A stretch of 64,000 nucleotides of DNA from Caryophanales bacterium UBA4278 (GCA_002395065.1 DGVS01000007.1:77466-141465), one strand, 5' to 3'. Shown: positions 1 to 9,480, numbered from the stretch's first letter. A program made the numbers and translations. Notes: generated from the letters alone by a model not told the origin.

Positions 1-52
1 AGAAATATTTATTGAGATTGATAGATTTAATATCTATAATATTTTTCGCACC

Positions 53-123
53 GGGGGTGTCGTACAATGGTAGTACAACGGTCTCCAAAACCGCTAATAA
101 GGGTTCGATTCCTTTCACCCCCG
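53..123 (+). tRNA. tRNA-Trp (CCA)
   Basis: Cloverleaf with a 7-bp acceptor stem (53-59 with 116-122), a D arm, an anticodon arm with loop CTCCAAA (anticodon CCA at 85-87) and a T arm containing GGTTCGATTCC. The 3' CCA is not encoded. The outermost anticodon-stem pair is an A-C mismatch. Anticodon CCA, with no UCA version seen and TGA used as stop in this window, points to the standard genetic code. Confidence 0.95.
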
Positions 124-132
124 CCCAAAATT

Positions 133-165
133 AAACAGATTCTTAATGGAATCTGTTTTATTTTT
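133..165 (+). terminator. Rho-independent terminator after tRNA-Trp
   Basis: 9-bp stem AACAGATTC/GAATCTGTT with a short loop, followed by a T-rich run (158-165). It sits 10 bp after the tRNA. Confidence 0.8.
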
Positions 166-285
166 CAATAAATTCATTTGTAATTTGTGCAGCAACTTGC
201 TGCTGAATTTCATTTTATCTAGACTATTTAAACAGATATTAATAAAATATTAATAGAAAAGAAATATTAAATATAAGAGTAAGTT

Positions 286-1290
286 ATGAACAAAGAAATA
301 CTCGAAAAAGGTAAAGAGCTTTATAATGCTAAAGAATATTACGAATGTGCGAAGTATCTTTTACAGTGTCTCGATACTAACGATGTAGAAGCAATGCACA
401 TGATTGCGATCATTTATTACCATGGTTTTGGAACCGAAACTGACCGAATCGAAGCACTCAAATGGTATTTAAAAGCTGCTGTCGCAGGTAACTACAAGTC
501 TCAATATAACCTCGGTGTCATTTATGACAAAGGCGAGTGTGATGTCGAAAAAAACTATGAAAGAGCCCACCAGTGGTTTTTAAAATCTGCTGAGCAAGGT
601 TTTCCAAAAGCGATGAACCAAGTTGGTTGGTCTTACGAGTACGGAAGAGGAGTCGAAAAGGACTTTAAGGAAGCTGCTAAGTGGTACAAAAAAGGTGCTG
701 AACTTGGTGATAAATTTGCACAATTCAATCTCGCAGGTCTTTATTATGATGGTCGCGGTGTAGAACAAAACAAAGAAGAAGCATTTCAATGGTTTTTAAA
801 ATCTGCTGAGCAAGGTTATACTCCGGCTCAAGTCAAAGTCGCTAAACTTTATGAAAATGGCGAAGGTGTTAACAAAAATCCAGAACAAGTTTTCCAATGG
901 TATAAAAAAGCAGCTGAAAATGAAGATGACGAAGGCATGGTAAATCTCGCTAGTTGTTACTATAGCGGATATGGTGTAAAACAAAGCCATGAAGAGGCCG
1001 CTAAGTGGTATCTCAGAGCCGCAACATATGAGAATAATCTTGCTGAATATAACTTAGCCATCCTTTATATTAAAGGAGAAGGAGTTCCCCAAAACTTTGA
1101 TAAAGGAGTCTATTGGATGGAAATGGCTGCCGAACATGGTCGCGCCAGCGCCCAATATTACCTTGGTACTTTTTATGAAGATGGTAAATTCGGTGTTCGG
1201 CAGGATATAAAGAAAGCTTATTATTGGTTTAAGAAAGCTTCCTTACAGGGTCACGAAAAAGCTAAAGGCAAGATGTCTATTTGGCAATAA
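286..1290 (+). CDS. Sel1-repeat (TPR-like) protein
   Basis: 334 residues made almost entirely of about eight Sel1-like repeats of roughly 36 residues. The recurring pattern is A..WY.KAAE.G...AQ.NLG.LY..G.GV..D, with clear units from about residue 36 to 325. There is no signal peptide or membrane segment, so it is probably a cytoplasmic protein-protein interaction scaffold. Sel1 repeats form alpha-solenoids that bind partners, but the partner cannot be read from the sequence. The ribosome binding site is weak. The next gene follows after 17 bp and may be cotranscribed. Confidence 0.85.
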   Translation: MNKEILEKGKELYNAKEYYECAKYLLQCLDTNDVEAMHMIAIIYYHGFGTETDRIEALKWYLKAAVAGNYKSQYNLGVIYDKGECDVEKNYERAHQWFLKSAEQGFPKAMNQVGWSYEYGRGVEKDFKEAAKWYKKGAELGDKFAQFNLAGLYYDGRGVEQNKEEAFQWFLKSAEQGYTPAQVKVAKLYENGEGVNKNPEQVFQWYKKAAENEDDEGMVNLASCYYSGYGVKQSHEEAAKWYLRAATYENNLAEYNLAILYIKGEGVPQNFDKGVYWMEMAAEHGRASAQYYLGTFYEDGKFGVRQDIKKAYYWFKKASLQGHEKAKGKMSIWQ

Positions 1291-1307
1291 ATTCAAGAGG
1301 AACTGAT

Positions 1308-1994
1308 ATGAAAAAGAATCTAAAAATCTCTCTCATTTTAAATAGTGTTATTGTTTTCTTATTCTTATTTGGAATGATTACTTCCTTATTAAATTGGCAG
1401 TGGATGGGCATTAATGGAAACCTTACACCTCAAACTGATAATTTCCTCTGGTTCTTTACAGTTGATAGCAACATCTTTTTAACTGTTGCTGCATTAATTC
1501 TAGTTATCTTTGATGTACTTATTCTTTTAAATAAAAGAAAAGATATTCCTCATTGGGTTTATGTGGTGAAATATGTCGCGACATGCACAACAACATTAAC
1601 ACTAATGACTGTCATTTTATATCTAAGTCCATTACTCGGCTTAGATTTCTGGAAGTTATTCTTAAATAACAACCTATTCTTCCATCTTGTCTCTCCGGTG
1701 ATCGGAATCGTTTCATTAATCTTTTTTGAAGCAAAAGAAGAGATGAACTGGAAGGTATCATTCCTGTCTTTAGTTCCAATGGGTTTATATTCCATCTTCT
1801 ATATCACTAATGTGTACACCCATCTAAATAACGGACAAGTTGATCCAAAATATGACTTCTACTATTTCGCTTCAAAAGGAATCTTTATGACATGTGTGAT
1901 GATTATTGTGATGCTAGCAATAACTTATGGTTCAGCAATTGGTCTATATTACCTACGCGAAATTAGAAGAAAGAAACCTTCTCAAAATAAGTAA
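1308..1994 (+). CDS. Multi-pass membrane protein, Pr6Pr-like
   Basis: 228 residues with about six to seven hydrophobic helices. I place the start at the ATG at 1308, behind an AGAGG ribosome binding site, not at an upstream in-frame TTG inside the previous gene. The patterns FFTVDSNIF near residue 48 and NLFFHLVSPVIGI near residue 128 resemble the Pr6Pr family of bacterial membrane proteins, whose function is unknown. The C terminus is basic (RRKKPSQNK) and probably cytoplasmic. The family assignment is tentative; the membrane character is certain. Confidence 0.65.
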   Translation: MKKNLKISLILNSVIVFLFLFGMITSLLNWQWMGINGNLTPQTDNFLWFFTVDSNIFLTVAALILVIFDVLILLNKRKDIPHWVYVVKYVATCTTTLTLMTVILYLSPLLGLDFWKLFLNNNLFFHLVSPVIGIVSLIFFEAKEEMNWKVSFLSLVPMGLYSIFYITNVYTHLNNGQVDPKYDFYYFASKGIFMTCVMIIVMLAITYGSAIGLYYLREIRRKKPSQNK

Positions 1995-2012
1995 AATCCC
2001 CAGCAATTTACG

Positions 2013-2045
2013 AAAAAGAACCAGCAATTCCTGGTTCTTTTCGTT
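2013..2045. terminator. Bidirectional terminator between convergent genes
   Basis: Stem GAAAAAGAACCAG...CTGGTTCTTTTC with a T-rich flank on both strands, between the membrane protein (+) and the lysoplasmalogenase gene (-). The loop and stem contain the dispersed motif core CCAGCAATT at 2021-2029. A second core lies immediately before the stem at 2000-2008. Confidence 0.75.
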
Positions 2046-2055
2046 TATTCAAATC

Positions 2056-2766
2056 TTATAAGAAGAACAGCGAGAACGCGATTAAATACTGTGCTACATA
2101 ATAAGTCACAGCATTTAAAATCAAATCGATTGGTCGATCTTTTCCAACTGCAAAATATGTTCCAGATAGAATAAGATCAGAAATGACAAAGAAGAGAGCT
2201 GCTCCTAAAAGAACAAATAATGTGGTGGAGCTAAATCCATTTAGGATGTTTAATGAAACAACTAAAGCAGCAAAACTGAACAAGAAACAACCATAAATAA
2301 AGACGACAAGTCGATATTCGCCGAAGTTAAACTTCATTGGTTTTTCTAAAACAAGGTTTCCAACACTCATTAAGATTCCAATAACAATAGGAAGAATAAT
2401 GTAGAGAATACTTTCCCCATGATAAAACTCCATCATGAGTCCGCTCATATAAAAAATATGACCAACCATGAACGCGATAAATCCAGCATAAGTAAAATGC
2501 CTTTCATAATCACGTTTCACGTATTTAAGTTCAAGTAGGACATCTCCTACTAATCCACAAATCAAACCAAATAAAACAAATAATGGGAGATTTGTGGATG
2601 ATTTTGTTACTAATGAAACTGTTGCAACAGCAATAAAGAAGAGCGAAGCAACTGATTTAATAAGAGTTTCTTTTAAGCAATACCCTTTTAATTTCTCGAG
2701 TAAGAAAAATCCAAGGAAGAACATCCCTAATGTAATAAAGAGGATTACTAAGATTAATGGAATCAT
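2056..2766 (-). CDS. YhhN-family lysoplasmalogenase-like membrane protein
   Basis: 236 residues and about eight membrane helices. YhhN/TMEM86 hallmarks are visible: GLVGDVLLE near residue 75, a GFIAFMVGHIFY segment near residue 98, GAALFFVISD near residue 187 and a C-terminal YYVAQYLIA segment. Characterised family members hydrolyse the vinyl-ether bond of lysoplasmalogen, releasing a fatty aldehyde. The gene lies 10 bp downstream of an aldehyde dehydrogenase on the same strand, which fits disposal of that aldehyde. The start is the only good ATG, preceded by TAGGAG. The substrate is inferred, not shown. Confidence 0.75.
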   Translation of the reverse strand: MIPLILVILFITLGMFFLGFFLLEKLKGYCLKETLIKSVASLFFIAVATVSLVTKSSTNLPLFVLFGLICGLVGDVLLELKYVKRDYERHFTYAGFIAFMVGHIFYMSGLMMEFYHGESILYIILPIVIGILMSVGNLVLEKPMKFNFGEYRLVVFIYGCFLFSFAALVVSLNILNGFSSTTLFVLLGAALFFVISDLILSGTYFAVGKDRPIDLILNAVTYYVAQYLIAFSLFFL

Positions 2767-2776
2767 TGCTTTTCTC

Positions 2777-4183
2777 CTATTTTAAGAATTTGGCAAACAT
2801 CTTCTTTTTCTTTGGCGTATATGGATGCTCTCTTAATGAGAGATTAAAATGTGTTTTTCCGAATAAAACGGTGGATGGATGAGTAAATTCTCTAAATCCC
2901 CATTCCCCGTGATATGCACCTATTCCTGAGTGTCCAGTTCCATTAAATGGAACACCTTTTACCATGAGGTGAAGACAAACTTCATTAATACAGCCTCCTC
3001 CATATTGTTGAGTGGACATTACTTTCTTCGCCCATTTCTTATTCTTAGTAAAGACATAGAAGGCCAAACCATGTTCTCTTCTTTGAATCACATCTAGAAG
3101 TTCATCAACTTTATCATCATCGTATTTAACGATTGGAAGTAGTGGTCCAAAGATCTCATGTTGAACAATTGGTTCATGAATATCAACTGGATAAATGAGA
3201 GTGGTAGAATACTTACAAGTATTAATATCGCCTTCTCCACCAAAAACAATTCGATCGCGATATTCTTCTGCTTCATCACGAATCTTTTCATATGCTCGTT
3301 GAGCAATTAATTTCGGATATTCTTCATTTAAATAAGGTTTTTCACCAATTTGCTTAATAATTGCTTTCTTTAATTCTTCCACAAATTCATCAGCAATCTC
3401 ACTTGCGACAGCAACTTGATTGATGTTGATACAGATTTGTCCAGAATTACAAATCTTAAAGAAAGCAATCTTTCGCGCCGCATCTTTAATGTTCGCGTCT
3501 TTTCTAATCACGCACCAGTTCCCGGTTTCCCCACCTAATTCAAGAGTAACTGGGATGAGATTCTTTGACGCCATCTCCATGACGTGTTTTCCAACATTTG
3601 GTGAACCAGTGTAGAAGATCTTATCGACTCTTTCTTCTAAACAGAAATCGGCGACATCATGACCTCCATCAATGACGACAACATAATTGTCTGGGAATGT
3701 TTCTGAGATAATTTCTTTTAAAGCTTCTGTACACGCTTTCGATTTTGAACTTGTTTTAATTAATGCGGTGTTTCCTCCAGCAATTGATGCTGCTAACACA
3801 CCCATCGAAAGAAGAATAGGAAAGTTAAACGGTGAGATAATTAAAGAAACACCATAAGGTATCTTAAAAACTTTGGTGGTTAATGATGGAAAGCACGCTA
3901 ACCCAGAGAAATGCCTTTCTGGTTTGGCCCATCTTTTTAATCCATGGATACATTCATTAATTTCCATCACGACATCGCCAATGTCGCAGAAGAAAGCTTC
4001 GGTATCACTTCGACCTAAGTCTTCATATAAAGCTTTCTCGAGTTTTTCTCTATTTTTAATGATTGCTTCTTTTAATTTAACGAGTTGTTCTTTTCTCCAT
4101 TTAATATCAAGAGTTTGATTGGATAAGAAAAACTCATGTTGTCTTTCCACGATGGAGTGGATCTCATCTTTGGTGTATGACAT
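2777..4183 (-). CDS. Class 3-type aldehyde dehydrogenase
   Basis: 468 residues, full length for the NAD(P)-dependent aldehyde dehydrogenase superfamily. Visible features are the SPFNFP cofactor-region motif (residues 117-122), the general-base Glu215 in ELGGE, the nucleophile Cys251 in SGQIC, and EIFGP at 343-347. The short N terminus and a lysine-rich C-terminal tail (458-468) match class 3 (ALDH3/fatty aldehyde dehydrogenase-like) enzymes. It is the first gene of a two-gene operon with the lysoplasmalogenase-like protein. The exact aldehyde is unknown. Confidence 0.88.
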   Translation of the reverse strand: MSYTKDEIHSIVERQHEFFLSNQTLDIKWRKEQLVKLKEAIIKNREKLEKALYEDLGRSDTEAFFCDIGDVVMEINECIHGLKRWAKPERHFSGLACFPSLTTKVFKIPYGVSLIISPFNFPILLSMGVLAASIAGGNTALIKTSSKSKACTEALKEIISETFPDNYVVVIDGGHDVADFCLEERVDKIFYTGSPNVGKHVMEMASKNLIPVTLELGGETGNWCVIRKDANIKDAARKIAFFKICNSGQICININQVAVASEIADEFVEELKKAIIKQIGEKPYLNEEYPKLIAQRAYEKIRDEAEEYRDRIVFGGEGDINTCKYSTTLIYPVDIHEPIVQHEIFGPLLPIVKYDDDKVDELLDVIQRREHGLAFYVFTKNKKWAKKVMSTQQYGGGCINEVCLHLMVKGVPFNGTGHSGIGAYHGEWGFREFTHPSTVLFGKTHFNLSLREHPYTPKKKKMFAKFLK

Positions 4184-4244
4184 ATAAATGTCTCCTTAAA
4201 ATAATTATAAAACATCATTTAAAAATGTGTTAAGAAGCTATTCG

Positions 4245-4352
4245 AATAAATTGTGTCACAAGCTGTGACCCAATTCCTTCTATTTTCGAAATAAATTAGG
4301 ACACAACCTGTGCCCCAATTGTATTCTTAAGAGTGCCAAATTTATTTGGCAA
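4245..4352. promoter_or_regulatory. Operator-like repeats in a divergent intergenic region
   Basis: The 342-bp gap between the divergent aldehyde dehydrogenase and XRE genes holds two direct repeats of about 30 bp. Both share AATAAATT, then CACAA(G/C)CTGTG, then CCCAATT (about 4243-4275 and 4287-4318). The first contains the inverted repeat GTCACA-AGC-TGTGAC. A further inverted repeat, TGCCAAA-TTTA-TTTGGCA, lies at 4334-4351. The arrangement suggests regulator binding sites, perhaps for the adjacent XRE protein. From 4360 to 4510 I see only a possible weak hairpin (GTTGC...GCAAC, 4441-4476) before the ribosome binding site. Confidence 0.45.
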
Positions 4353-4525
4353 TTCTTTTTTATAATAATTTTAAACATAATGATTAATCTTGGTTTTGTA
4401 TTTGCGTTTTCGTTAAAATAATATTAAAAAGAAACCAATAGTTGCGGAAATTCTAACTACAGTTGGTAGAGCAACCAAAACTAAATTTGTTAAATTAGTC
4501 TCGTAATCAAGGAGGTCGAAATAAA

Positions 4526-5248
4526 ATGACTATTGAAATCGCTGATCGACTAATTAAATTAAGAAAGAAATACGGGTACTCGCAAGAAGAACTCGCTGAT
4601 AAACTCGGATTAAGTAGACAAGCCGTCTCTAAATGGGAAAGAGCTGAAGCAAGCCCAGATACAGATAACCTTATTTGTCTAGCTAAACTATATGGAGTCT
4701 CTTTAGATGAACTTCTAAACACAGATGACTCAGTAGAAAAGATTGTTGAAGAACAAGTTAAACCTCAACAAGAATCAAAGAAAGAAGGAATCCACATCGT
4801 TGATGATGAAGGTAATGAAGTTCATATTGCAGATCATCACATCTATCTAAAGGATAAAGATGGAAAGAAAGTTGAGAAAAAGCACATTCTTGGAAAAGCT
4901 GAAAAAGTTAATATCTTGATCTCTTCAATCTTGGGAGGTCTTGCGTTAATCACCTACATTTTCTTAGGAGTATTACTTGGAATGTGGTGGAACGCCTGGG
5001 TGGTCTTCTTTGTTCCAGAAATCATTGCCTCAATCGTTCGCTGCATTCAACATAAGAATGCGAACAAATTCAATATGGCGTTTACTGCTTGCTTTGTCTT
5101 CTTCTTTGTTTGTATGGTTGCTCCAGGCGGATTATGGCATCCAATGTGGGTTGTTTTCTTAGCCATCCCTGTTTACCACTCCATCTGCGGATCAATTAAC
5201 AAAGTCTTAGGCAAAAAGGACGAAGACGAAGAATACGAAAAAGAATAG
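4526..5248 (+). CDS. XRE-family regulator with C-terminal membrane domain
   Basis: 240 residues. An N-terminal helix-turn-helix (about residues 6-62, with YSQEELADKLGLSRQAVSKW) is followed by a charged linker (70-125). Then come four hydrophobic helices (about 128-225) and an acidic tail, DEDEEYEKE. This architecture is common in low-G+C Gram-positives and is taken to be a membrane-tethered transcription factor. The start is preceded by a consensus AAGGAGGT. It probably controls itself and/or the divergent aldehyde dehydrogenase operon through the intergenic repeats (inference). Confidence 0.82.
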   Translation: MTIEIADRLIKLRKKYGYSQEELADKLGLSRQAVSKWERAEASPDTDNLICLAKLYGVSLDELLNTDDSVEKIVEEQVKPQQESKKEGIHIVDDEGNEVHIADHHIYLKDKDGKKVEKKHILGKAEKVNILISSILGGLALITYIFLGVLLGMWWNAWVVFFVPEIIASIVRCIQHKNANKFNMAFTACFVFFFVCMVAPGGLWHPMWVVFLAIPVYHSICGSINKVLGKKDEDEEYEKE

Positions 5249-5266
5249 ATAAATCCTTTCCAAAAT

Positions 5267-5305
5267 AAAAATTCACCCGTAAATTGCTGGTGAATTTTTA
5301 TTTTT
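5267..5305. terminator. Bidirectional terminator
   Basis: Stem AAAATTCACC/GGTGAATTTT followed by a T-rich tract on the + strand; A-rich sequence precedes it, so it can serve both convergent genes. The loop and 3' arm carry the dispersed motif (AATTGCTGG at 5282-5290, minus orientation). Confidence 0.75.
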
Positions 5306-5316
5306 CTTTTTGTCAA

Positions 5317-5856
5317 TTAATGACTATGTTCGCCTTCATAACCTTCATCATCGAGGAAGACATAACCAGTACCTGGAAGATAGGTGAGTAAAATTATGAC
5401 AGCTGTAACAACAACCGCAAGAGCGATTAAGTAATATTTGGCTCTTTTAACAATCTCAAGTTTAGCAATATCAAAGGCTAGTAAGGCACAAAAAATCATC
5501 ACCATCATGAATGTGATAATGTCGACAAATAGGACGCTGTGAAGTGTGAAACTTTGATAAATGGTGAAGATACCAATCATTAAAGGAATGGAAAGCGTTC
5601 CTCCAATGACAAAGCCTCCGAAGTAGCCCCAGTCTTTCTTTTTACAAGCTAAGATGATGCCGGCAACCAAGAATGGATACCAAAGCATCTTCATGTGTTC
5701 CCAGCTTGTCTCATTAACTGGGAAGATGACTCCAAGAATCTTTTTCGCGATCTCACTATTAAAAATATCCGTCACGAAATGCATACATGTTCCGATGACA
5801 ATCATCAGTGTAATTGTGACGATTTGTGTGAGGTGATCTTTAAACCATTGTTTCAT
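5317..5856 (-). CDS. DUF6512-like small membrane protein
   Basis: 179 residues from the ATG at 5856. That start is chosen because GGAGG lies 8 bp upstream; an in-frame start 21 bp further upstream lacks one. It has five to six hydrophobic helices and the motif PVNETSWEHMK near residue 46, which I associate with the DUF6512 family of unknown function. The C terminus is acidic and His-containing (EGYEGEHSH). Function unknown. Confidence 0.6.
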   Translation of the reverse strand: MKQWFKDHLTQIVTITLMIVIGTCMHFVTDIFNSEIAKKILGVIFPVNETSWEHMKMLWYPFLVAGIILACKKKDWGYFGGFVIGGTLSIPLMIGIFTIYQSFTLHSVLFVDIITFMMVMIFCALLAFDIAKLEIVKRAKYYLIALAVVVTAVIILLTYLPGTGYVFLDDEGYEGEHSH

Positions 5857-5918
5857 AAAATACCTCCGAAACCCCATTAGGCGAGGTTTATAAGATTAAT
5901 TATATATAGGAAATACGT

Positions 5919-6010
5919 TAGATATAACTAACTTTTGTATTTATATCTACATTGTAGATAAAAAAATATTTTAATTTTCTCTTACGAGCGCACGCTATTT
6001 TTCTTATAAT
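5919..6010 (+). promoter_or_regulatory. Promoter and inverted repeats before the nuclease gene
   Basis: Two inverted repeats, GTTAG-ATATAA-CTAAC (5919-5934) and TATCTAC-ATT-GTAGATA (5944-5960), lie upstream of a promoter-like TTACGA (5982-5987), 17 bp, TATAAT (6005-6010). The predicted transcript would have a leader of about 60 nt before the ATG at 6080. Confidence 0.45.
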
Positions 6011-6079
6011 GTATTTTCAATTACTAAAAGTTGTTTCTTGGTGATTGATAAAAGAGAAAAAATTTCCGGGTCTCTCACT

Positions 6080-9000
6080 ATGAAAACAAAACTCTCCCTC
6101 GTATTAGCCTCATTAGCGATGGCTTTTTCTGTTGGCGCAGGTGCTGCTTCCACAAATAAAAAAGTCGAGCAAGCGGAGGCTGCTACATATTCACAAACAG
6201 TTGACCAATATTATTCAACGTCTCAACAATCCGGGGATGCAGCTATTGATTGGAATCAAACTGGAGCAACATTAAAAACTTCTCTTTTTAAAAAAATTAA
6301 GATTACAACTGCTGGTTGGTCCTACGATGGTCTTTGGGAAGCATACAAAAAAACAGACGTTCGTCCTGATGGAACACATTTCTGGGATATCTATTCTGAT
6401 TCCACAGATTACACATTAAATGATAATAGAATTAATGCTTCTTATAAGAAAGAAGGCGATTCAATTAACCGTGAACACGTGATTCCTCAGTCCACATTTA
6501 ATGAAGCTGCTCCAATGAAGAGTGACATTCATCATGTTTTACCATCCGATGGTTACGTGAATAACCGTCGTTCAGCTTATCCGCACGGTATTGTTACTGG
6601 TTCACCAACTTACACATCAAACGATGGATGTAAATTAGGTTCGGGAACTGGTAGTACAACAGTTTTTGAACCAATGGATAACTACAAAGGCGATATTGCT
6701 CGTATCTATTTTTACTTTGTAACTTGTTATCAAGACAAAATGTCGAGCAATTCTTTTAGTGCCTTCGATAAATCAACTCACCCATCAATTAAAACGGCTT
6801 ATTTAAATGTCTACTTGCAATGGGCAAAGGATGACCCTGTTTCCCAAAAAGAAATTGATCGAAATAATGCCGCGTATGCTGGACAAGGTAATAGAAACCC
6901 ATTCATTGATTGTCCATATGCTGTTGGTGCGATTTGGGATTCAACCCATGCAACTGATTACGGTAACAAAGGCGAATATACATCAGGGACTGGTGTATCA
7001 ATTAGCAAAACCTCTGCATCCATGATTAGTGGTGGAACAACAACCATTAGCGCCACATCAACAGAAGGCGGAACAATTAATTGGACAACATCCAATAGCA
7101 GCGTTGTTTCTTTAAGTTCATCCACATCATCTAGTGGAAACAGTATTACTTTAACTGCTGGATCAGCTGGTTCAGCAACAATCACTGCAAGTCAAACAAT
7201 CAGTGGAACAACATATTCAAAGACTTGTTCTGTTACTGTTTCAGCAACAAAACAAGTTACCTCAATTGCAATTAGTGGACAGAAAACGTCTTATGCAGTC
7301 GATGATACATTTGTTAAACCAACTGTAACTGCGACATATAATGACGGAACGCAAGCTACAGTTACTTCTGATGCAACATGCTCTGGCTACAATATGTCGA
7401 TCGCTGGAAATTACACAGTAACTGTTTCTTATAGTTATGGTGGAGCAACCAAAACTACAACATATGAAATTACCGTTTCTTCCTCTGGCGGAGGTTCAGG
7501 GGGTATTGATGATTATACAATCTCAACAACTCCATTAACTTCTAGCGGAATCACAAACAATATGCTTGTTGTTTGGGGTACATCAACTTCTAATCTTGCA
7601 AGTAGTATTGGAAGTAACTGGGTGTATCTTTCTGCGGTTGGCGATGACACAATGATTTTTGTTGTCGAGGGAACATCAAGCGGCTTTAAATTAAAATATA
7701 CCTCAGATAATACATATGTCGCATCATCTGGAGCAAAGAAAGTTGAATTAAATAGCACTGGAACCACATTTACTTTAAATAGCAATAAATGTGTTTATAA
7801 TTCCACGTCTGGAGCTTTTGTTTATAACACAAGTGGTTTGCGACCATATGCTTCTGGTTCATATACTAATGCATATTTATATGCATTAACACCAAATAAA
7901 ACTCTTTCTGAAATTGACGTTTACACATTCCCAACCAAAGTGTCGTACACCATTGGTGAATATTTTGACCCAACCGGACTAGTAATTACTAGAACATACT
8001 CTGATTCGTCATCCGATACCTATTCTTATGCTGGACATACATCAGAGTTTACTTTTGATCCTTCAACTTCCACGCCTCTTGCGAGTGGAATGGAAACTGT
8101 AGAAGTTACATATGGTGGTCAATCTTGCTCCTTTGAAATTGAATTGACTGCCGCAAAAGAATTGTCATCTATTTCTATATCCGGATATACAACTGCTTTT
8201 GTAGAAGGTGATACATTTGCCTTTGGCGGCACAGTTACTGCTCATTACGCTGATGCTTCAACAGAAAACGTTACAAGTACAGCTACATTTAGCGGTTATG
8301 ATATGACAACAGTTGGCAATCAAACTGTTGCTGTCACTTATCAAGGCGAATCTGCAACATATCAAATTGCAGTTTCTGCAGGAACATTAAACTCGATTAC
8401 TGTTAGCGGTCAGACAACTACATATACAAAAAATGCTGCATTCTCCTTTGATGGAATATGTACAGCAACATTCGCGAATGGCTATCAAAAGGAAGTCACC
8501 CCAACCAGTGTTACTTCTCCCGATATGACAACAGCCGGAAACAAAACAATCATAGTTTCCTATACATATAACGGAAACACGAGAACAACCTCCTATGATA
8601 TTTCTGTTAATTCATATCGAACAGTTATGGAAGAAAGCTATTCTCTTATTGGCACAATAAGCTATACTTCTGGTTCTGAAGTAGTTTCCGTTAATACCCT
8701 TTCAACAAGTAAGAGCGGATATACGAATATCGAGAATGGTCCTGACACCAGCAATAAAGCGATACGATTGGGCTCTGGAAGTAATAAAGGCACACTAACT
8801 ATTACCTCAACCACATCAAACATTCGCAAAATTGTTGTAAATGCTCGTACCTACAACACTGACTCACCAGTTAATATGACAATTGGTGGTACATCAAATT
8901 CTTTAACAACGAGCTATGCTGATTACACAAAGGAATATACAACTGCAACTAATTCATGTGCCATTGCAACAACCACAAATGGAAAACGCGCATGGATTAA

Positions 9001-9430
9001 ATCTGTTACAGTTTATACATATTCATCTCAAGATATTGGGCAAACCGAAGATTGTGTTGGCTTAGAAACATTCATTAACACTTATATGCACATGGATTAC
9101 ACTGAAAACCTCGGCTATTGCAGTGATAGTGAACATCATTATTATTCAACCGCTAAAGAGGCGTTCAATGGATTGAATTCACATCAACGTTCATTATTTA
9201 CTGGTAACTCCGCCTATACTACTGAATGGACTAGATTATCTACTTGGGCTTCTAAAAACGGAGATTCATTAAATAACAGTAATCAATTAGCTGCTGGAGC
9301 AAATCCAAACCCAGTTTCAATCATCGTTGGAAATAGTGGTAATATCGTTGCAATTATCACTGTGGTTGCATTGATCTCAGCTGCTTCAATTGGTGGATAC
9401 TTCTTTCTAAAGAAGCGTAAAGAATTCTAA
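6080..9430 (+). CDS. Secreted endonuclease I-family nuclease with Ig-like domains and C-terminal anchor
   Basis: 1116 residues from ATG 6080, chosen because it begins a signal peptide (MKTKLSLVLASLAMAF, cleavage near GAGA-AS); an upstream in-frame TTG would bury it. Residues about 80-300 match the endonuclease I/NucM beta-beta-alpha-metal fold, with NREHVIPQS (His133) and the Asn-rich stretch after it. Then follow a Big_2-like domain, several Big_3/4-like domains (AISGQKTSYAVDDTF type), a lectin-like module and another unnamed beta module. The C terminus has a membrane helix ending in KKRKEF, with no LPXTG. Probably a surface nuclease that degrades external DNA for nucleotides. A terminator follows at 9448. 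Confidence 0.85.
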   Translation: MKTKLSLVLASLAMAFSVGAGAASTNKKVEQAEAATYSQTVDQYYSTSQQSGDAAIDWNQTGATLKTSLFKKIKITTAGWSYDGLWEAYKKTDVRPDGTHFWDIYSDSTDYTLNDNRINASYKKEGDSINREHVIPQSTFNEAAPMKSDIHHVLPSDGYVNNRRSAYPHGIVTGSPTYTSNDGCKLGSGTGSTTVFEPMDNYKGDIARIYFYFVTCYQDKMSSNSFSAFDKSTHPSIKTAYLNVYLQWAKDDPVSQKEIDRNNAAYAGQGNRNPFIDCPYAVGAIWDSTHATDYGNKGEYTSGTGVSISKTSASMISGGTTTISATSTEGGTINWTTSNSSVVSLSSSTSSSGNSITLTAGSAGSATITASQTISGTTYSKTCSVTVSATKQVTSIAISGQKTSYAVDDTFVKPTVTATYNDGTQATVTSDATCSGYNMSIAGNYTVTVSYSYGGATKTTTYEITVSSSGGGSGGIDDYTISTTPLTSSGITNNMLVVWGTSTSNLASSIGSNWVYLSAVGDDTMIFVVEGTSSGFKLKYTSDNTYVASSGAKKVELNSTGTTFTLNSNKCVYNSTSGAFVYNTSGLRPYASGSYTNAYLYALTPNKTLSEIDVYTFPTKVSYTIGEYFDPTGLVITRTYSDSSSDTYSYAGHTSEFTFDPSTSTPLASGMETVEVTYGGQSCSFEIELTAAKELSSISISGYTTAFVEGDTFAFGGTVTAHYADASTENVTSTATFSGYDMTTVGNQTVAVTYQGESATYQIAVSAGTLNSITVSGQTTTYTKNAAFSFDGICTATFANGYQKEVTPTSVTSPDMTTAGNKTIIVSYTYNGNTRTTSYDISVNSYRTVMEESYSLIGTISYTSGSEVVSVNTLSTSKSGYTNIENGPDTSNKAIRLGSGSNKGTLTITSTTSNIRKIVVNARTYNTDSPVNMTIGGTSNSLTTSYADYTKEYTTATNSCAIATTTNGKRAWIKSVTVYTYSSQDIGQTEDCVGLETFINTYMHMDYTENLGYCSDSEHHYYSTAKEAFNGLNSHQRSLFTGNSAYTTEWTRLSTWASKNGDSLNNSNQLAAGANPNPVSIIVGNSGNIVAIITVVALISAASIGGYFFLKKRKEF

Positions 9431-9445
9431 TCAGTGTATGGATAA

Positions 9446-9480
9446 TTAAAAAATCTCGTTAAAAATGGCGAGATTTTTTG
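9446..9480 (+). terminator. Terminator after nuclease gene
   Basis: Stem AAAAATCTCG...CGAGATTTTT with a T run. The arms and flanks (TAATTAAAAAATCTCGT and GGCGAGATTTTTTGT) recur almost identically at 10160-10195. Confidence 0.8.
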
